Of a stretch of 64,000 bases of DNA, positions 32,092 to 41,394 are shown piece after piece. Both the position numbers and the translations under genes were made by a program. Under the pieces are notes generated by a model. The model was not told the DNA's origin, searched no databases, and was given only the letters and a program-made list of their open reading frames with translations. Each line of letters starts with the position of its first letter. Within the stretch, counting starts at the first letter, position 1. The DNA is taken from assembly GCF_000235425.2 (NCBI RefSeq), contig NZ_KI912266.1, positions 4,907,786 through 4,971,785 of the forward strand, in the 5' to 3' direction. The DNA is from Pseudofrankia saprophytica. GTDB taxonomy: Bacteria; Actinomycetota; Actinomycetes; Frankiales; Frankiaceae.

Positions 32092-32916
32092 CTAGCCGAG
32101 CTGTCCGGTCTGGATGGCGGCGACGGTGCCGCCGTCGACGAGCAGGTCGGTGCCGGACAGGAAGCTCGCGGCGGGGCTGAGGAGGAACTCGGTGGCGGCG
32201 GCGATGTCTGCGGGGGTCCCGAGCCGCTTCGCGTTGGACACGTCGATCATCATCTGCATGTGGCCGCCGTGATCGGTCGCGAGCTCCGCGGTGCTCATCG
32301 GGGTGGCGATGACGCCGGGGCTGATGGAGTTGATCCGGGCACCGTGGGCGCCCCAGGTGGTGCTGGCGGCCTGTACGCGGATCTGGTTCGCGCGCTTGGC
32401 GAAGGTGTATGCGTGGCCGCTGTCGGGAAACTGGTCCGGGCTCGCGGCCGGAAGTGCCAGCAGCTCGCTGGCCGGTGTCGTGGCAAGGGCGCGAGCCACC
32501 TCCGGTGCCAGCGGCGTGCCGAGGTGGCCGGCCATGCTGGCGATGACGACGCCCGCCCCGCCCGGGGCGACGACGTGGGCGAACTCCTCCAGGACCAGGG
32601 CGACGCCGAGCAGGTCGACGGCCAGGACCGCCGGTACCGGAGCCTGAGCGGGAGACAGCCCGGCGGTGTGGACCACGGACCGGACCGGCCCCAGCGAGGC
32701 TGCGTGTTTGGCGAGGGCCACCACCGACTCGCGGGAGGTGACATCGACGACGGCGGTGGCCACCGCGTAGCCCTCGATCTCCAGCTTCCCGGCGAGCGTC
32801 TGCAGGATCTCCTCGTTGACGTCGGCGATCAGAACGTGGGTGCCGGGACCGATACGTCGAGCGATTGCCTGTCCCATCGCTCCGATACCGATCACCACTG
32901 TGACGTCAGGTTTCAT
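32092..32916 (-). CDS. SDR-family oxidoreductase, atypical N-terminus
   Basis: A 274-residue SDR from ATG 32916. The dinucleotide loop is VIGIGAMGQAIARRI, closer to the beta-hydroxyacid dehydrogenase GxGxMG form than to TGxxxGIG of classical SDRs, yet the second half is SDR-like: YTFAK (for YxxxK) and SISPGVIATPM, and it ends LLVDGGTVAA. The start overlaps the hydrolase stop by 11 bases, so translation is coupled. The variant loop resembles divergent SDRs whose catalytic Ser lies further off; specificity is uncertain. Confidence 0.85.
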   Translation of the reverse strand: MKPDVTVVIGIGAMGQAIARRIGPGTHVLIADVNEEILQTLAGKLEIEGYAVATAVVDVTSRESVVALAKHAASLGPVRSVVHTAGLSPAQAPVPAVLAVDLLGVALVLEEFAHVVAPGGAGVVIASMAGHLGTPLAPEVARALATTPASELLALPAASPDQFPDSGHAYTFAKRANQIRVQAASTTWGAHGARINSISPGVIATPMSTAELATDHGGHMQMMIDVSNAKRLGTPADIAAATEFLLSPAASFLSGTDLLVDGGTVAAIQTGQLG

Positions 32917-33928
32917 CGTCTGCCTTGAAGGACGTCTGGCGGCGGTCAGCGGCGGTCGCGGGCAGCGTTTGGACCCACCGTGCGAGGCGGTTCCAGAGGT
33001 CGTGGCGGGTGCCGGCGGTGTTGTGGCAGTGCGCGGACCTTGGGAGCCGGAACAGGGTGATGTCGTCGGAGGAGCTGTAGGCGCGGGCCTCGTCGTGGTG
33101 ATCCGGGGTGGAGTCGCGTTCTCCGAGGCCGATGAAGACCGGGCAGCGGATCCGGCCGGCGTGGTCGGAGGCGATGTACGGGACGATCGACAGCGGGCCG
33201 GTCACGCCGGGAAGGTGGGCGCTGGTGAGGTCGTCCGCGGCGATGACGTCGGTGGGGACGTCGTCCCAGTAGAAGTGGTGGCGGATCGCGGGGTCGGTGC
33301 GGTCGGACAGGAACGGTTCGTCGAAGGCGCCGGCCCTGGCCGGGACCATGATGGACTCCAGGCTGGGGATCTTGGTGCGGTCGTTTCCGACGAGGTGCGC
33401 GGCGAAGGGGCCCACTGTGCCGTAGCCGAGTGGGGCGATGGCGTCGAAGCTGCCGTGCAGCGATTGCTGGAAGATGGCGAGCATGCCGCCCATGGAGTGA
33501 CCGACCGCGACGATCGGGCCGATGTCGATCGGCCCGAGGCCAGGCAGGAGCGTGCCTTTCGTCGCGTGTTCGAGCAGGTCGGTCAGCGCCGCGTTGTTCG
33601 CCGCGGCGACGACGTCAGGGGTGAGTTCCACGGCTCGTGGGTGGCGGGAGCTCTCGCCGGTGGCGAGATGGTCGACAGCGATGACGAGCATTCCCTGGGC
33701 CGCGAGGTGCTCGCCGAAGCTGTAGCCCACGCGGCCGGGGACGTCGAGATGCCAGTAGGCCTTCGTGTAGCCACCGCCGGGAAGGCAGAACAGCAGCGGC
33801 ACCGGGCCGTCCGTCGGCGCCGGGGGCGGGAAGATCCACGTCGCGATGTGGTGGTCGCCGTCGATCGACACCCGGCCGGTCACGTCGACGACGACGGTCG
33901 GCGGGGCGGACGCGGCCGGCGCGCTCAT
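32906..33928 (-). CDS. Alpha/beta hydrolase
   Basis: A 340-residue hydrolase from ATG 33928. The oxyanion region is LLFCLPGGGYTKAYW, the nucleophile elbow is VGHSMGG, the acid lies near FIGLGERDSTPD and the histidine in RSAHCHN. An esterase or lipase-like function acting on a small ester or lactone is likely. Its ATG overlaps the stop of a 59-residue upstream ORF (ATGA), and its own end overlaps the SDR start. The longer frame upstream is open but not protein-like. Confidence 0.88.
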   Translation of the reverse strand: MSAPAASAPPTVVVDVTGRVSIDGDHHIATWIFPPPAPTDGPVPLLFCLPGGGYTKAYWHLDVPGRVGYSFGEHLAAQGMLVIAVDHLATGESSRHPRAVELTPDVVAAANNAALTDLLEHATKGTLLPGLGPIDIGPIVAVGHSMGGMLAIFQQSLHGSFDAIAPLGYGTVGPFAAHLVGNDRTKIPSLESIMVPARAGAFDEPFLSDRTDPAIRHHFYWDDVPTDVIAADDLTSAHLPGVTGPLSIVPYIASDHAGRIRCPVFIGLGERDSTPDHHDEARAYSSSDDITLFRLPRSAHCHNTAGTRHDLWNRLARWVQTLPATAADRRQTSFKADDET

Positions 33929-34104
33929 CGGGCGCCCGATCGCGTCAGCGACGTCACACCCGGGGCCCGGACCGGCACGGCCGTAGATGGCACGATGGCC
34001 TGGAGACCGTGCGCCCAGGTGGTGAGCTCGTGGGCATCCCCGACGGTCCGCGATAATAGCCCGTCGCGCTGCATTCCGACTCTCACGTATTCGTTTCCTG
34101 CCAT
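33925..34104 (-). CDS. 59-residue coupled ORF with TTA codon
   Basis: ATG 34104 is preceded by GAGGAGG with a 7-base spacing, the best ribosome-binding site in this operon. The protein begins MAGNEYVRVGMQRDGLL and runs in frame to a TGA that overlaps the hydrolase ATG (ATGA), so reading it would couple translation of the hydrolase. The 17th codon is TTA, a very rare leucine codon in such GC-rich genomes, which in Streptomyces makes expression depend on the bldA tRNA. No homolog is recognised. It could be a small protein or simply a translational leader that controls the hydrolase. Confidence 0.6.
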   Translation of the reverse strand: MAGNEYVRVGMQRDGLLSRTVGDAHELTTWAHGLQAIVPSTAVPVRAPGVTSLTRSGAR

Positions 34105-34376
34105 CGGACAACCTCCTCAAATGCTGCTGTGTGCTTCCACGGGTATAACTTGCGGAAAGGTGGGAGTGGTTACCGACCGCACCCTTCACCCACGCGGCGC
34201 GCTCGGTTCGCTCCGGCCGAGCTGACGGTCCGGACCAGACGACGGGTATTACATCAGGGGACGATGCGCCCGTCGGGCTGACGCCACGGATTGACACCGC
34301 GGCCGATCATTTGCACAATCGGGCCGGGAACGGATCGATAGACGCCAGGCCCCACATTTGGAGCAGAGCGCGCACG

Positions 34377-34631
34377 TCAGGCGCGGCCAGAAATAATCTT
34401 ATCCAGATCGCGAGCCGCTTCCAGGTCGGCGAGGCTGGTGACGTCGCACCGGATGGCGACGGCCTGTGTGCCGATCTCGACGGCCACCGAGTCCGCACGG
34501 TCGGCGTCGATGTCGGCGACCACCACGCGGGCCCCACGGCGGGCGAGGGCATGCGCGGTGGCACGTCCAATGCCGCTGCCACCGCCGGTGATCACAGCCA
34601 CGGCGCTGCTCAGGTCAGTACTCACGAGCAC
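34377..34631 (-). pseudogene. Truncated SDR
   Basis: The 84-codon frame from GTG 34631 has an intact SDR Rossmann start (VAVITGGGSGIGRATAHALARRG, then VVVADIDADRA and AIRCDVTSLADLE) and breaks off after about 75 residues, before NNAG and the YxxxK site. The rest of the enzyme is absent. It lies beside the TetR E gene and may be what remains of a third SDR of the module. Confidence 0.75.
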
Positions 34632-34657
34632 TCATCGCGCAGGGTCACCTGTCCTTA

Positions 34658-35329
34658 TCAGAGGAACGGCGGCCAGGTCAGACTGGCCGGATCGGTGTCG
34701 TCGAGGGCAGCGAGGGTCGCCGGAGACACCGGGGCCGAGAGGAAACCGACCAGGCCGTCGAGCAGGTCGGTGACCGCGACGGCAAGAGGGACCACCGGCC
34801 GGCCGGCGGCGCGTGCCAACTCCCGGTCCGCGGCGGCCCGAACCATGAACGTCATCGCCCAGGAGATGCGATGGGGCCGCAACGGCTCCGCGATGTGCGG
34901 GAGAAATCCCGACAGGCGCTCCTGGAAACGCACCGCCGACTGGCGGATCTCGTCCGGCAACTGCTCGAACACGTCCCGCCGCCCGTACTGGTGGAGCATC
35001 CCGACAAAGCCCAGGTAGTGACTGCCCGGTCGTTCGCTCTGCTCCATCACCACCCGTAGCTGGCACTCCAACCACGAGCGCAGATCGTCGGGACGGCGTT
35101 CCGCGATCAGCAACATCCGGCGTTCATGCAGCCACTCCAGCCGGTATTCGAAGATCGCCTGTATCAGCTCGTCCTTCGAGCCGAAGTGGTACTGCACCGC
35201 CGAGTTGTTGCCACTCCCGGCCGCCGTCCCGATCTGGCGCAGCGACACCCCCTCGATCCCGTGCAGAGCAAACAACTGCTCCGCCACGCGGACGATCTGC
35301 TCCTTCGTCGACGGAGCTACCACCGGCAT
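34658..35329 (-). CDS. TetR-family transcriptional regulator E
   Basis: A 223-residue regulator from ATG 35329 (GTG at 35353 is an alternative; neither has a clear site). The HTH SLRQIGTAAGSGNNSAVQYHFGSK is nearly identical to that of TetR D. It is divergent from the second CMD-like gene with an 89-base gap, the usual position of a local repressor. The ligand domain has diverged more than the HTH, so the two regulators may recognise the same operator but different inducers. Confidence 0.9.
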   Translation of the reverse strand: MPVVAPSTKEQIVRVAEQLFALHGIEGVSLRQIGTAAGSGNNSAVQYHFGSKDELIQAIFEYRLEWLHERRMLLIAERRPDDLRSWLECQLRVVMEQSERPGSHYLGFVGMLHQYGRRDVFEQLPDEIRQSAVRFQERLSGFLPHIAEPLRPHRISWAMTFMVRAAADRELARAAGRPVVPLAVAVTDLLDGLVGFLSAPVSPATLAALDDTDPASLTWPPFL

Positions 35330-35418
35330 GGCGCCATCGAAGCATCTGGACACCAGGCAGTCAACCGTCTTAGAGTCCAGCCGCCCGACTTAGCCAGCGC
35401 TGATGCGGAGGTCCATCC

Positions 35419-36183
35419 ATGAGCGACTCAGTCACCGACCGGACCTACCGGGAGGTCATGACCGTCGACCCACCGCCGGTGAGCACACCTTTCGAGCAGG
35501 CGACCCGTGATTTCGTCTTCGGCCAGGTGTGGTCGCGCCCCGGGCTGAGCCGCCGCGACCGGCGCCTGGTCACGCTGACCTGTGTCGCGGCAGCGGACGC
35601 CCCCCAGCCGATCGACGACCACGTCTACGCCGCGCTGGGCAGCGGTGACCTCACGCTGCCGGAGTTGCTGGAGTTCGTCCTGCACTTCGCCGTGTACTGC
35701 GGCTGGCCCAAGGCGTCCCACGTCGAGGGGGTGATCCGCCGGCAGTGGGCCCGCCTCCAGACCGAACGTGACGAACCGGTGACGCCCTGGCCCGCGCTGG
35801 ACAACGCCACTCTCGGCCCGAACGACTGGGACGCCCGGCTCGAACGCGGCGTCAAGGAGTTCATCGACGTCAACCTGCTCCCCGCCCCGCCGCCCGACAC
35901 GCCGTACACCCATGCCGGCATCCTCAGCTACGTCTTCGGGCACCTCTGGCAGCGCCCGGGCCTGACCCGCCGCGATCGCCGGGTCATCACCGTCGCCTGC
36001 GTTGCCATCGACGACTCCCCCATGCCCCTGCAGACACACGTCGGCTCCGCACTCGGATCAGGCGATATCACCAAACCGGAGATGGACGAGATCGCCCTGC
36101 ACTTCTCCGTCTACTACGGCTTCGCCAAGGGCGAGGCCCTCCAGGCCAGCGCCGATGCCGGCTGGGCCCGGCTACAAAGCTGA
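35419..36183 (+). CDS. Tandem-domain carboxymuconolactone decarboxylase-like protein (second paralog)
   Basis: A 254-residue protein from ATG 35419 with GGAGGTCC upstream, collinear with the protein at 22134. Domain 1 has RRLVTLTCVAAADA and FAVYCGWPKA; domain 2 has RRVITVACVAIDD, HVGSALGSGD and FSVYYGFAKGEAL. The first half has an N-terminal YREVMTVDPPP shared with the paralog. It may act on the same class of compound in a parallel pathway controlled by TetR E. Confidence 0.88.
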   Translation: MSDSVTDRTYREVMTVDPPPVSTPFEQATRDFVFGQVWSRPGLSRRDRRLVTLTCVAAADAPQPIDDHVYAALGSGDLTLPELLEFVLHFAVYCGWPKASHVEGVIRRQWARLQTERDEPVTPWPALDNATLGPNDWDARLERGVKEFIDVNLLPAPPPDTPYTHAGILSYVFGHLWQRPGLTRRDRRVITVACVAIDDSPMPLQTHVGSALGSGDITKPEMDEIALHFSVYYGFAKGEALQASADAGWARLQS

Positions 36184-36354
36184 ACCCACCCGGCACACCT
36201 CCACCGCGGGCCACCGCAAGTCAGAAGTCGCTGATTGCTCTGGCGGCAGAGCAGCCACGTGGCCCGGTGACCGGAGTCGCCCTGATGGCCGATCCCCTGC
36301 CGACGCCGTCGGGCACCGTTTCGTCGCGCACCGCAAGAGATCGGAGGTGGGTCG

Positions 36355-37224
36355 GTGAGAGTCGGTGCCGCGGAGGTGGACCGAGTGGAAGAGCAGACCT
36401 TCCGCGCCTCGCTCAGCGCGATCACCCAGGACGAGGCGCTCCTCGACCGACGGGTAGGCCCACTGCCTCCCGGGTTCTGGGACCGCGCCTCGGGCGTGTT
36501 CCAGTTCTCGTGCCACAGCTGGCTCCTGCGGGTAGACGGCCTGGTCGTCGTCGTGGACCCGTGCACCGGGAATGGGCGCCGGCTGGGGCAGGCACCCGTC
36601 TTCGACGACCTTGACACGCCCTTCCTTGAACGGCTGGCGGCAGCGGGGGCACCGGCCGAGAAGGTCGACCTGGTGTTCTCCACCCATCTGCACCACGACC
36701 ACTGCGGCTGGAACGTGCGGCTGGACGAAGAACGCTGGGTCCCGACCTTCCCGAACGCGGTCTACCTCTTCGCCGAGCAGGAGTACCGGCGCTGGGACCC
36801 GGCGAACCCGTCCCGGCACCCAAACGCGTTCAACCCGAACGTCTTCGACCAGTGCGTGCGGCCAGTGGTGGCAGCCGGGCAGGCCGAGCTCGTGGCGCTG
36901 CCGTACCGGGTATCACCCAGTTTGACGATCGAGCCGGCCGCGGGACACACCACCGGGCACGCCATGATGGGCCTGGTGTCCGAGGGCATACGCGCCTACT
37001 TCACCGGCGACGCCTTCCACCACCCAGTCCAGTTCACCCGGCCGGAACTGCACCTTCCAGGCTGCGACGACCTGGCCACGGCAATCGAAACCCGCAGATC
37101 CGTGGTGCGACGCCTCCAGGAAGAAGCAGCGTTCGTCCTGCCAGCCCATTTCCCGTCACCACACTACGGCCGGCTAGGTCTCGACGACAACGAGGTCTGC
37201 TTCATACCCGGTGGAGCAGCGTGA
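36355..37224 (+). CDS. MBL-fold metallo-hydrolase
   Basis: A 289-residue protein from GTG 36355 (GGAGG upstream). The metal site is STHLHHDHCGWN (HxHxDH), followed by AGHTTGHAM and YFTGDAFHH carrying the bridging Asp, and a late histidine in LPAHFPSPH, so both zinc sites look complete. The family covers lactonases, arylsulfatase-like and esterase activities. It is 171 bases after the CMD-like gene on the same strand, so lactone or ester hydrolysis in the same pathway is plausible. Confidence 0.9.
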   Translation: MRVGAAEVDRVEEQTFRASLSAITQDEALLDRRVGPLPPGFWDRASGVFQFSCHSWLLRVDGLVVVVDPCTGNGRRLGQAPVFDDLDTPFLERLAAAGAPAEKVDLVFSTHLHHDHCGWNVRLDEERWVPTFPNAVYLFAEQEYRRWDPANPSRHPNAFNPNVFDQCVRPVVAAGQAELVALPYRVSPSLTIEPAAGHTTGHAMMGLVSEGIRAYFTGDAFHHPVQFTRPELHLPGCDDLATAIETRRSVVRRLQEEAAFVLPAHFPSPHYGRLGLDDNEVCFIPGGAA

Positions 37225-37736
37225 AACATCGCCAGTCGCCGTAGGCCTTCCCACTCCTCTTCAGATCACCTCAAATCCCCCATACCGTCCGGCGACCATC
37301 TTGCTCACGACCATCAACAGCGAATCAGCCGGTGTCGGCAAATCCGAAAAAGCGAGTCCGTGAGCCGCCAGCCGCTCTCCCCCTAGATACTCGCTGGCAA
37401 CAGGTCTTCGCGGAGAGTTTTGCTTCGACTCCAGTTCCGGCCGGTGCGTCCCTTCTCGTCGCTGCGCTGGTCGACGTAGGCGTACTCCCATACCGAACCG
37501 GCGGGCCAGAGGCGGCCCGCCGGCCGGCAGCCCTCGTGCCCGGCGAGCGCCCTCAGCGCTACGACCCAGGCGATCAGGAACAACCCTGCGCGCATTCCTC
37601 ACGGCCGACCATTGCGCAAGTCGCCGCGAGCGAACTGAAACCCAAACAGGCGTCACCCCAACGAGCCGCCGGCCCACGCGGGCGAACACCACGGCGATCT
37701 TCACAGTTGCTCGCCATCCGACGAAAGGACAAAGAC
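37225..37736. other. Intergenic region
   Basis: 512 bases before the solute-binding protein gene. A minus-strand frame ends near 37261 with DLPTPADSLLMVVSKMVAG, protein-like but unrecognised and without an upstream body, perhaps a gene tail. Nothing else was found. Confidence 0.45.
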
Positions 37737-39074
37737 ATGTCGCACACTCGCCACCTGACCAGCCGACGGGCAGGCACCCGGCCACCCTCGGCCGTCGCAT
37801 CCATGCGAGCATCCACCCACCCGATCCGGTTACGGCTCGCCGGCGTCGCCGTCCTGGCCGCGAGCCTGGCCTTCGTCTCGGCCTGCGGCGGCTCCGACGA
37901 CAACGGCCCCACCCCCACGGCAAGCGGCTCCGCGGGTCCCGTGGACATCCTTGGCCCGATCGACAAGGCGACCGGCGCGCCGGTCAAGATCGGCGTGATC
38001 ACGGAAGGCTCCAGCCCGACCGCCGATCACACCAACGACAAGCGGGTCATTCCGGCCGTCGTCAAGTACCTCAACGAGCACAAGGGCGGGATCGGCGGCC
38101 GGCCCATCGAGGTGACGGTCTGCGAGACCCTCAGCGATCTGTCCAAGGCCGCCGACTGCGGCAGCCAGATGGTCGACGACGGCGTCGCCGCGGTCCTCAT
38201 CGGCACCTCCGCCGTCGTCGAGGCCGCCTGGAAGCCGCTGAACGATGCCAAGATCCCCGTCATGCTCTACAGCTCGGGCGACCCGACCCTGCTGGCCAGT
38301 CCGACGACCTTCGTGCTGGCCAACCCGACCTTCGGCTTCGTCGACCTCGCGATCCAGGTCGCCAAGGACGCGGGCAACAAGAAGGTCTCCGCGATCGTCG
38401 TCGACGTCCCCGCAGCCCTGCACTCCGCGCAGGAGGTTGCCCCGCCCCTGTTCCAGAAGGCCGGCATCGGCTACGAACTCGTCCGCGTCGCACCCGGCAC
38501 TGCGGACATGACGCCCCAGATGCAGCAGATCGCCGACAACGGCTCCGACCAGGTCTTCATCATCGGAAACGACGCGTTCTGCATCAGCGCCATGAACGGC
38601 CTGGGGGCCGTCGGCTTCACCGGCACCATCAGTGGCATCTCCCAGTGCATCACCGACGCCACCCGCAAGTCAGTCGCCAGCACCACCCTCAAAGGGATGG
38701 TCATCAGCGCCAGCGCGCCGATCGGCCCAGACAGCCCCTCCATGCGGCTCTTCACGAAGGTCGCCGAGACCTACGGCAAGGACATCGACCTCAGCAACCA
38801 GGACGGCATGATCATGTTCATGCTCATCGCCGGCCTCCAGACAGCGACACAGGGCATCACCGGCGACATCACCCCGGCGACCATCACCACGACCATCAAA
38901 TCGATGAAGGAGACCGAGCTTCCCGGCGGCGGCGGCATCAATTTCCGCTGCAACGGCAAAGCCGTCACCGATTCTCAAGCCGTCTGCGTCCGCGGCGGAC
39001 TGTCAACTACCCTCGACGACAAGGGCCAGCCCGCCGCATACAAGGTCCTCGCCAACACCCCCATTCCCGACTAA
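37737..39074 (+). CDS. ABC solute-binding lipoprotein, branched-chain amino acid type
   Basis: A 445-residue lipoprotein from ATG 37737 (GAAAGGAC upstream). A basic N-terminus, hydrophobic core and VSACGG lipobox lead into a Ser/Pro linker. The ligand fold starts VKIGVITEGSSP, has NEHKGGIGGRPIEV, a VDDGVAAVLIGTS segment and DQVFIIGNDAFCISAM. It captures an extracellular compound, perhaps a hydrophobic acid, but the permease and ATPase genes are not in the window. A hairpin terminator follows its stop, so it is monocistronic. The longer frame upstream lacks coding character. Confidence 0.92.
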   Translation: MSHTRHLTSRRAGTRPPSAVASMRASTHPIRLRLAGVAVLAASLAFVSACGGSDDNGPTPTASGSAGPVDILGPIDKATGAPVKIGVITEGSSPTADHTNDKRVIPAVVKYLNEHKGGIGGRPIEVTVCETLSDLSKAADCGSQMVDDGVAAVLIGTSAVVEAAWKPLNDAKIPVMLYSSGDPTLLASPTTFVLANPTFGFVDLAIQVAKDAGNKKVSAIVVDVPAALHSAQEVAPPLFQKAGIGYELVRVAPGTADMTPQMQQIADNGSDQVFIIGNDAFCISAMNGLGAVGFTGTISGISQCITDATRKSVASTTLKGMVISASAPIGPDSPSMRLFTKVAETYGKDIDLSNQDGMIMFMLIAGLQTATQGITGDITPATITTTIKSMKETELPGGGGINFRCNGKAVTDSQAVCVRGGLSTTLDDKGQPAAYKVLANTPIPD

Positions 39075-39088
39075 CGTCCCACCCAGGC

Positions 39089-39123
39089 CGGAGGGCGGGC
39101 ACCGCTTCACCACCCGCCCTCCG
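39089..39123 (+). terminator. 11-bp hairpin terminator
   Basis: CGGAGGGCGGG (39089-39099) and its exact reverse complement (39113-39123) flank a 13-base loop, 15 bases after the solute-binding protein stop. Confidence 0.75.
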
Positions 39124-39298
39124 CTCGCCATCACCACATCACCCGCGACAAGCCGCCACTGGCGACGGCGCGGCCCCAGGCTGTTCCATCACCGGCTGAC
39201 CTCTTGTGTCGAGGTGTCGAACATGAATTCGGTGCCGCTGCGCCGCTACGTAGCCAGGTTGGCCTAGCCAACCTGCTCGGAACCCAACCACGCGTCGG

Positions 39299-40315
39299 CT
39301 ACGAGGTCGGAGCGTGGCGCTCTCGGGGCGCATCCGCTCGCTGGTCATCGAGGATGAGCTTTATGAGTTCCACCATCGACAGATAAAGCCAGAAGATCCA
39401 GTCGAGATAGAAATCATCATAGTCACGTTTCTGTCTCGCGTCCTGGTGGCGGATGTGAAAGTTGTTCGCGATGTCGAACAAGGCGCCGCGGTCCGACTTG
39501 GCCAAAGGCGTCTGCCAGTATGCCGTGGCGGCGCTCTTCGATCACCAGGGCCAGGGCCGCAACCGCGGAGCGCTTCTGGTGCCGTCCAGCCTCGCGGCCT
39601 CGGAACAGCGAGATCGCGTGGCGGACTTGCTCGTCCTGCTCGCTTGTGTCACGGGTCAGCAGTGACCGAACAAGCTGCGCACGGGCATCGTCGGTCACCC
39701 CGACCAGTCGGCCGACATCGGCGCCTTCATCTGCCAGGCGATAGGGAACGTCCGCGCCGCGTAGGAGACTGTTCACGCGCCAGCGATACACCGCACGACC
39801 TGAACCAAGATCCCATTCGCAATGGGGCCAGTCGCACTCGTTGTACGAATGGAGATCCCGTGGCCGTGGCCGTGGCCGTGGCCGTGCGACGAAATCGTGC
39901 AGGACCTCGATCATTTGGAAGAGGTTCTCCCGGTCGGCGGCCAGCATCTCGGGGTCGATCGGCCACATGGTCGGCCCGCCGAACGGTCCTTCGACCAAGG
40001 TGGCGGGCGACGGGCCGTACGGGTTGTCGATACAGTCCTTGCCGAATCGCCGCTCGAAGTAACCCGAGACTTCGAACTCACGGACAGGATCCACGTGGCG
40101 GCGCGCCAATGCATCGACGCTCGGGTGAGCAGGTCGGTGCGGCCAACGGGTCCGTTCGCGCCAATAGGGAGTTTGCGGGGTGGATCTTCGTGCAGCTCGC
40201 TGGCGCTCCCCATGAGGTGGCGCAGAAAAGCCTGCTTCGTCGTCAAGCCCTGCGCCCGACGCGGCGCGGACGACCCGTATCCGTAACCAGGTTCACTGAG
40301 TTCTCGGAAGTCCAC
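39299..40315 (-). pseudogene. Frameshifted uncharacterised protein
   Basis: Three minus-strand frames join into one protein of about 335 residues. Part 1 (from 40315) ends GRTDLLT; after a shift near 40125 the frame continues VDALARRHVDPVREFEVS, with ADRENLFQMIEVLHDFVARP, CDWPHCEWDLGSGRAVYRWRVN, ADEGADVGRLVGVTDDARAQLV and AALALVIEERRHGIL. After a second shift near 39513 it ends PLAKSDRGALFDIANNFHIRH then DWIFWLYLSMVELI. The coherent architecture across frames shows it was a real gene. The family is uncharacterised in actinobacteria. Two shifts make a sequencing error less likely than decay. A hexanucleotide repeat lies in the middle. Confidence 0.7.
39860..39883. repeat. GTGGCC hexanucleotide repeat
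   Basis: Four perfect GTGGCC units encode an Arg-Pro run on the minus strand within the frameshifted gene. Confidence 0.85.
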
Positions 40316-40423
40316 ACCGCCGCTTCCCGTCCATCGCGGCGCCGTGCCCTCTCGAAAAGGATCGCGATCGACTCCCCAGTTGATCAGTCAGGAGCTCGCG
40401 GGGTGGGGCCTGACGAGGGAAGA

Positions 40424-41284
40424 TCATGTTCTTCTGAGGGCATCGAGGTGGTCGTGCGCCCAGGTCCTGAAGCTGGTGGCCGGACGTTTCAGGAGCCGGG
40501 TCACGTCGTCGGTGAGGATGGCGTTGTGTCCTGCCCGCGCCCACCTGGAGCCGGTGATGACGACGTCGACGACGGAGCTGTCGATTCCGGACGCGAGCAT
40601 CTGGTCCCGCGCGATGTCGAGAGGCACGTCTACGGCCGTGACGGGGTGGCCGAGCAGCTCTTGGAGCTGGGAGGCCTGGTCGGGCACGGTGAGCAGGTCC
40701 GGGCCGGTCAGGGTGTAGGTCCGACCCGCATGCGCAGAGGAGAGCAGGGTCTCGACGGCGACCGCGGCCACGTCGCGGGGGTCGACGACGCCCTGCTTGC
40801 CGTCGCCCGTCAGGTTGGGGGCGGGGTTTCCGGATTCGATCGGCTGGGCCCAGTGCAGGACGTTCGAGGCGAAGGTGGACGGCCGTAGCACCGTCCAGGC
40901 CATGCCACTGTCGCGCACCGCCCACTCCGCCCGCTGGTGCCAGGCTCCCACTGTTCTGTTGTGGTCGTCGATTTCACCGGTCCCGATGGCGGACAACTTC
41001 ACGATCCGACCCACACCGGCCGCCGCCGCGGCGTCAAGCAGGGCCATGTCATGGTGGGGCGAGGGTGACGCGGGCGCGGTCAGCAGGAAGACGCTGTCGG
41101 CTCCGGCGACCGCCGGAGGAAGGGACGCGGGGTCGTCGAAGTCGGCCTGCGCGATGTCCACGCCAAGCGAGGTGGGAATCCTCGCGGGGTCCCGTGTCAT
41201 CGCGCGGACCGCCTCGCCCCTGGCGGCCAGGAGCCGGAGAACCTCGCGGCCCACGGTGCCGGTGGCACCGGTAACAAGGATCAT
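40424..41284 (-). CDS. NmrA-like NAD(P)-binding protein
   Basis: A 286-residue atypical SDR from ATG 41284. It begins MILVTGATGTVGREVLRLLAARG (GxxGxxG), has an AMTRDP NADP-type basic turn, KLSAIG in the mid-region and WTVLRPSTFASN. There is no YxxxK active site, as in the NmrA regulators and quinone-oxidoreductase-like (azoreductase) proteins. It might be a redox sensor or a ketone/quinone reductase. It is divergent from the AraC-type regulator at 41395, which probably controls it. Confidence 0.85.
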   Translation of the reverse strand: MILVTGATGTVGREVLRLLAARGEAVRAMTRDPARIPTSLGVDIAQADFDDPASLPPAVAGADSVFLLTAPASPSPHHDMALLDAAAAAGVGRIVKLSAIGTGEIDDHNRTVGAWHQRAEWAVRDSGMAWTVLRPSTFASNVLHWAQPIESGNPAPNLTGDGKQGVVDPRDVAAVAVETLLSSAHAGRTYTLTGPDLLTVPDQASQLQELLGHPVTAVDVPLDIARDQMLASGIDSSVVDVVITGSRWARAGHNAILTDDVTRLLKRPATSFRTWAHDHLDALRRT

Positions 41285-41394
41285 GTGGACCACGGTGGCA
41301 GTGTGGACACCGCCGCCGCTAGGACGTTTCGGCACTCCCCGTCCGCGTGGGCACCGCGGCTGTTCGCGCCGCGCAGGCTTCTACCGTAGGGACG

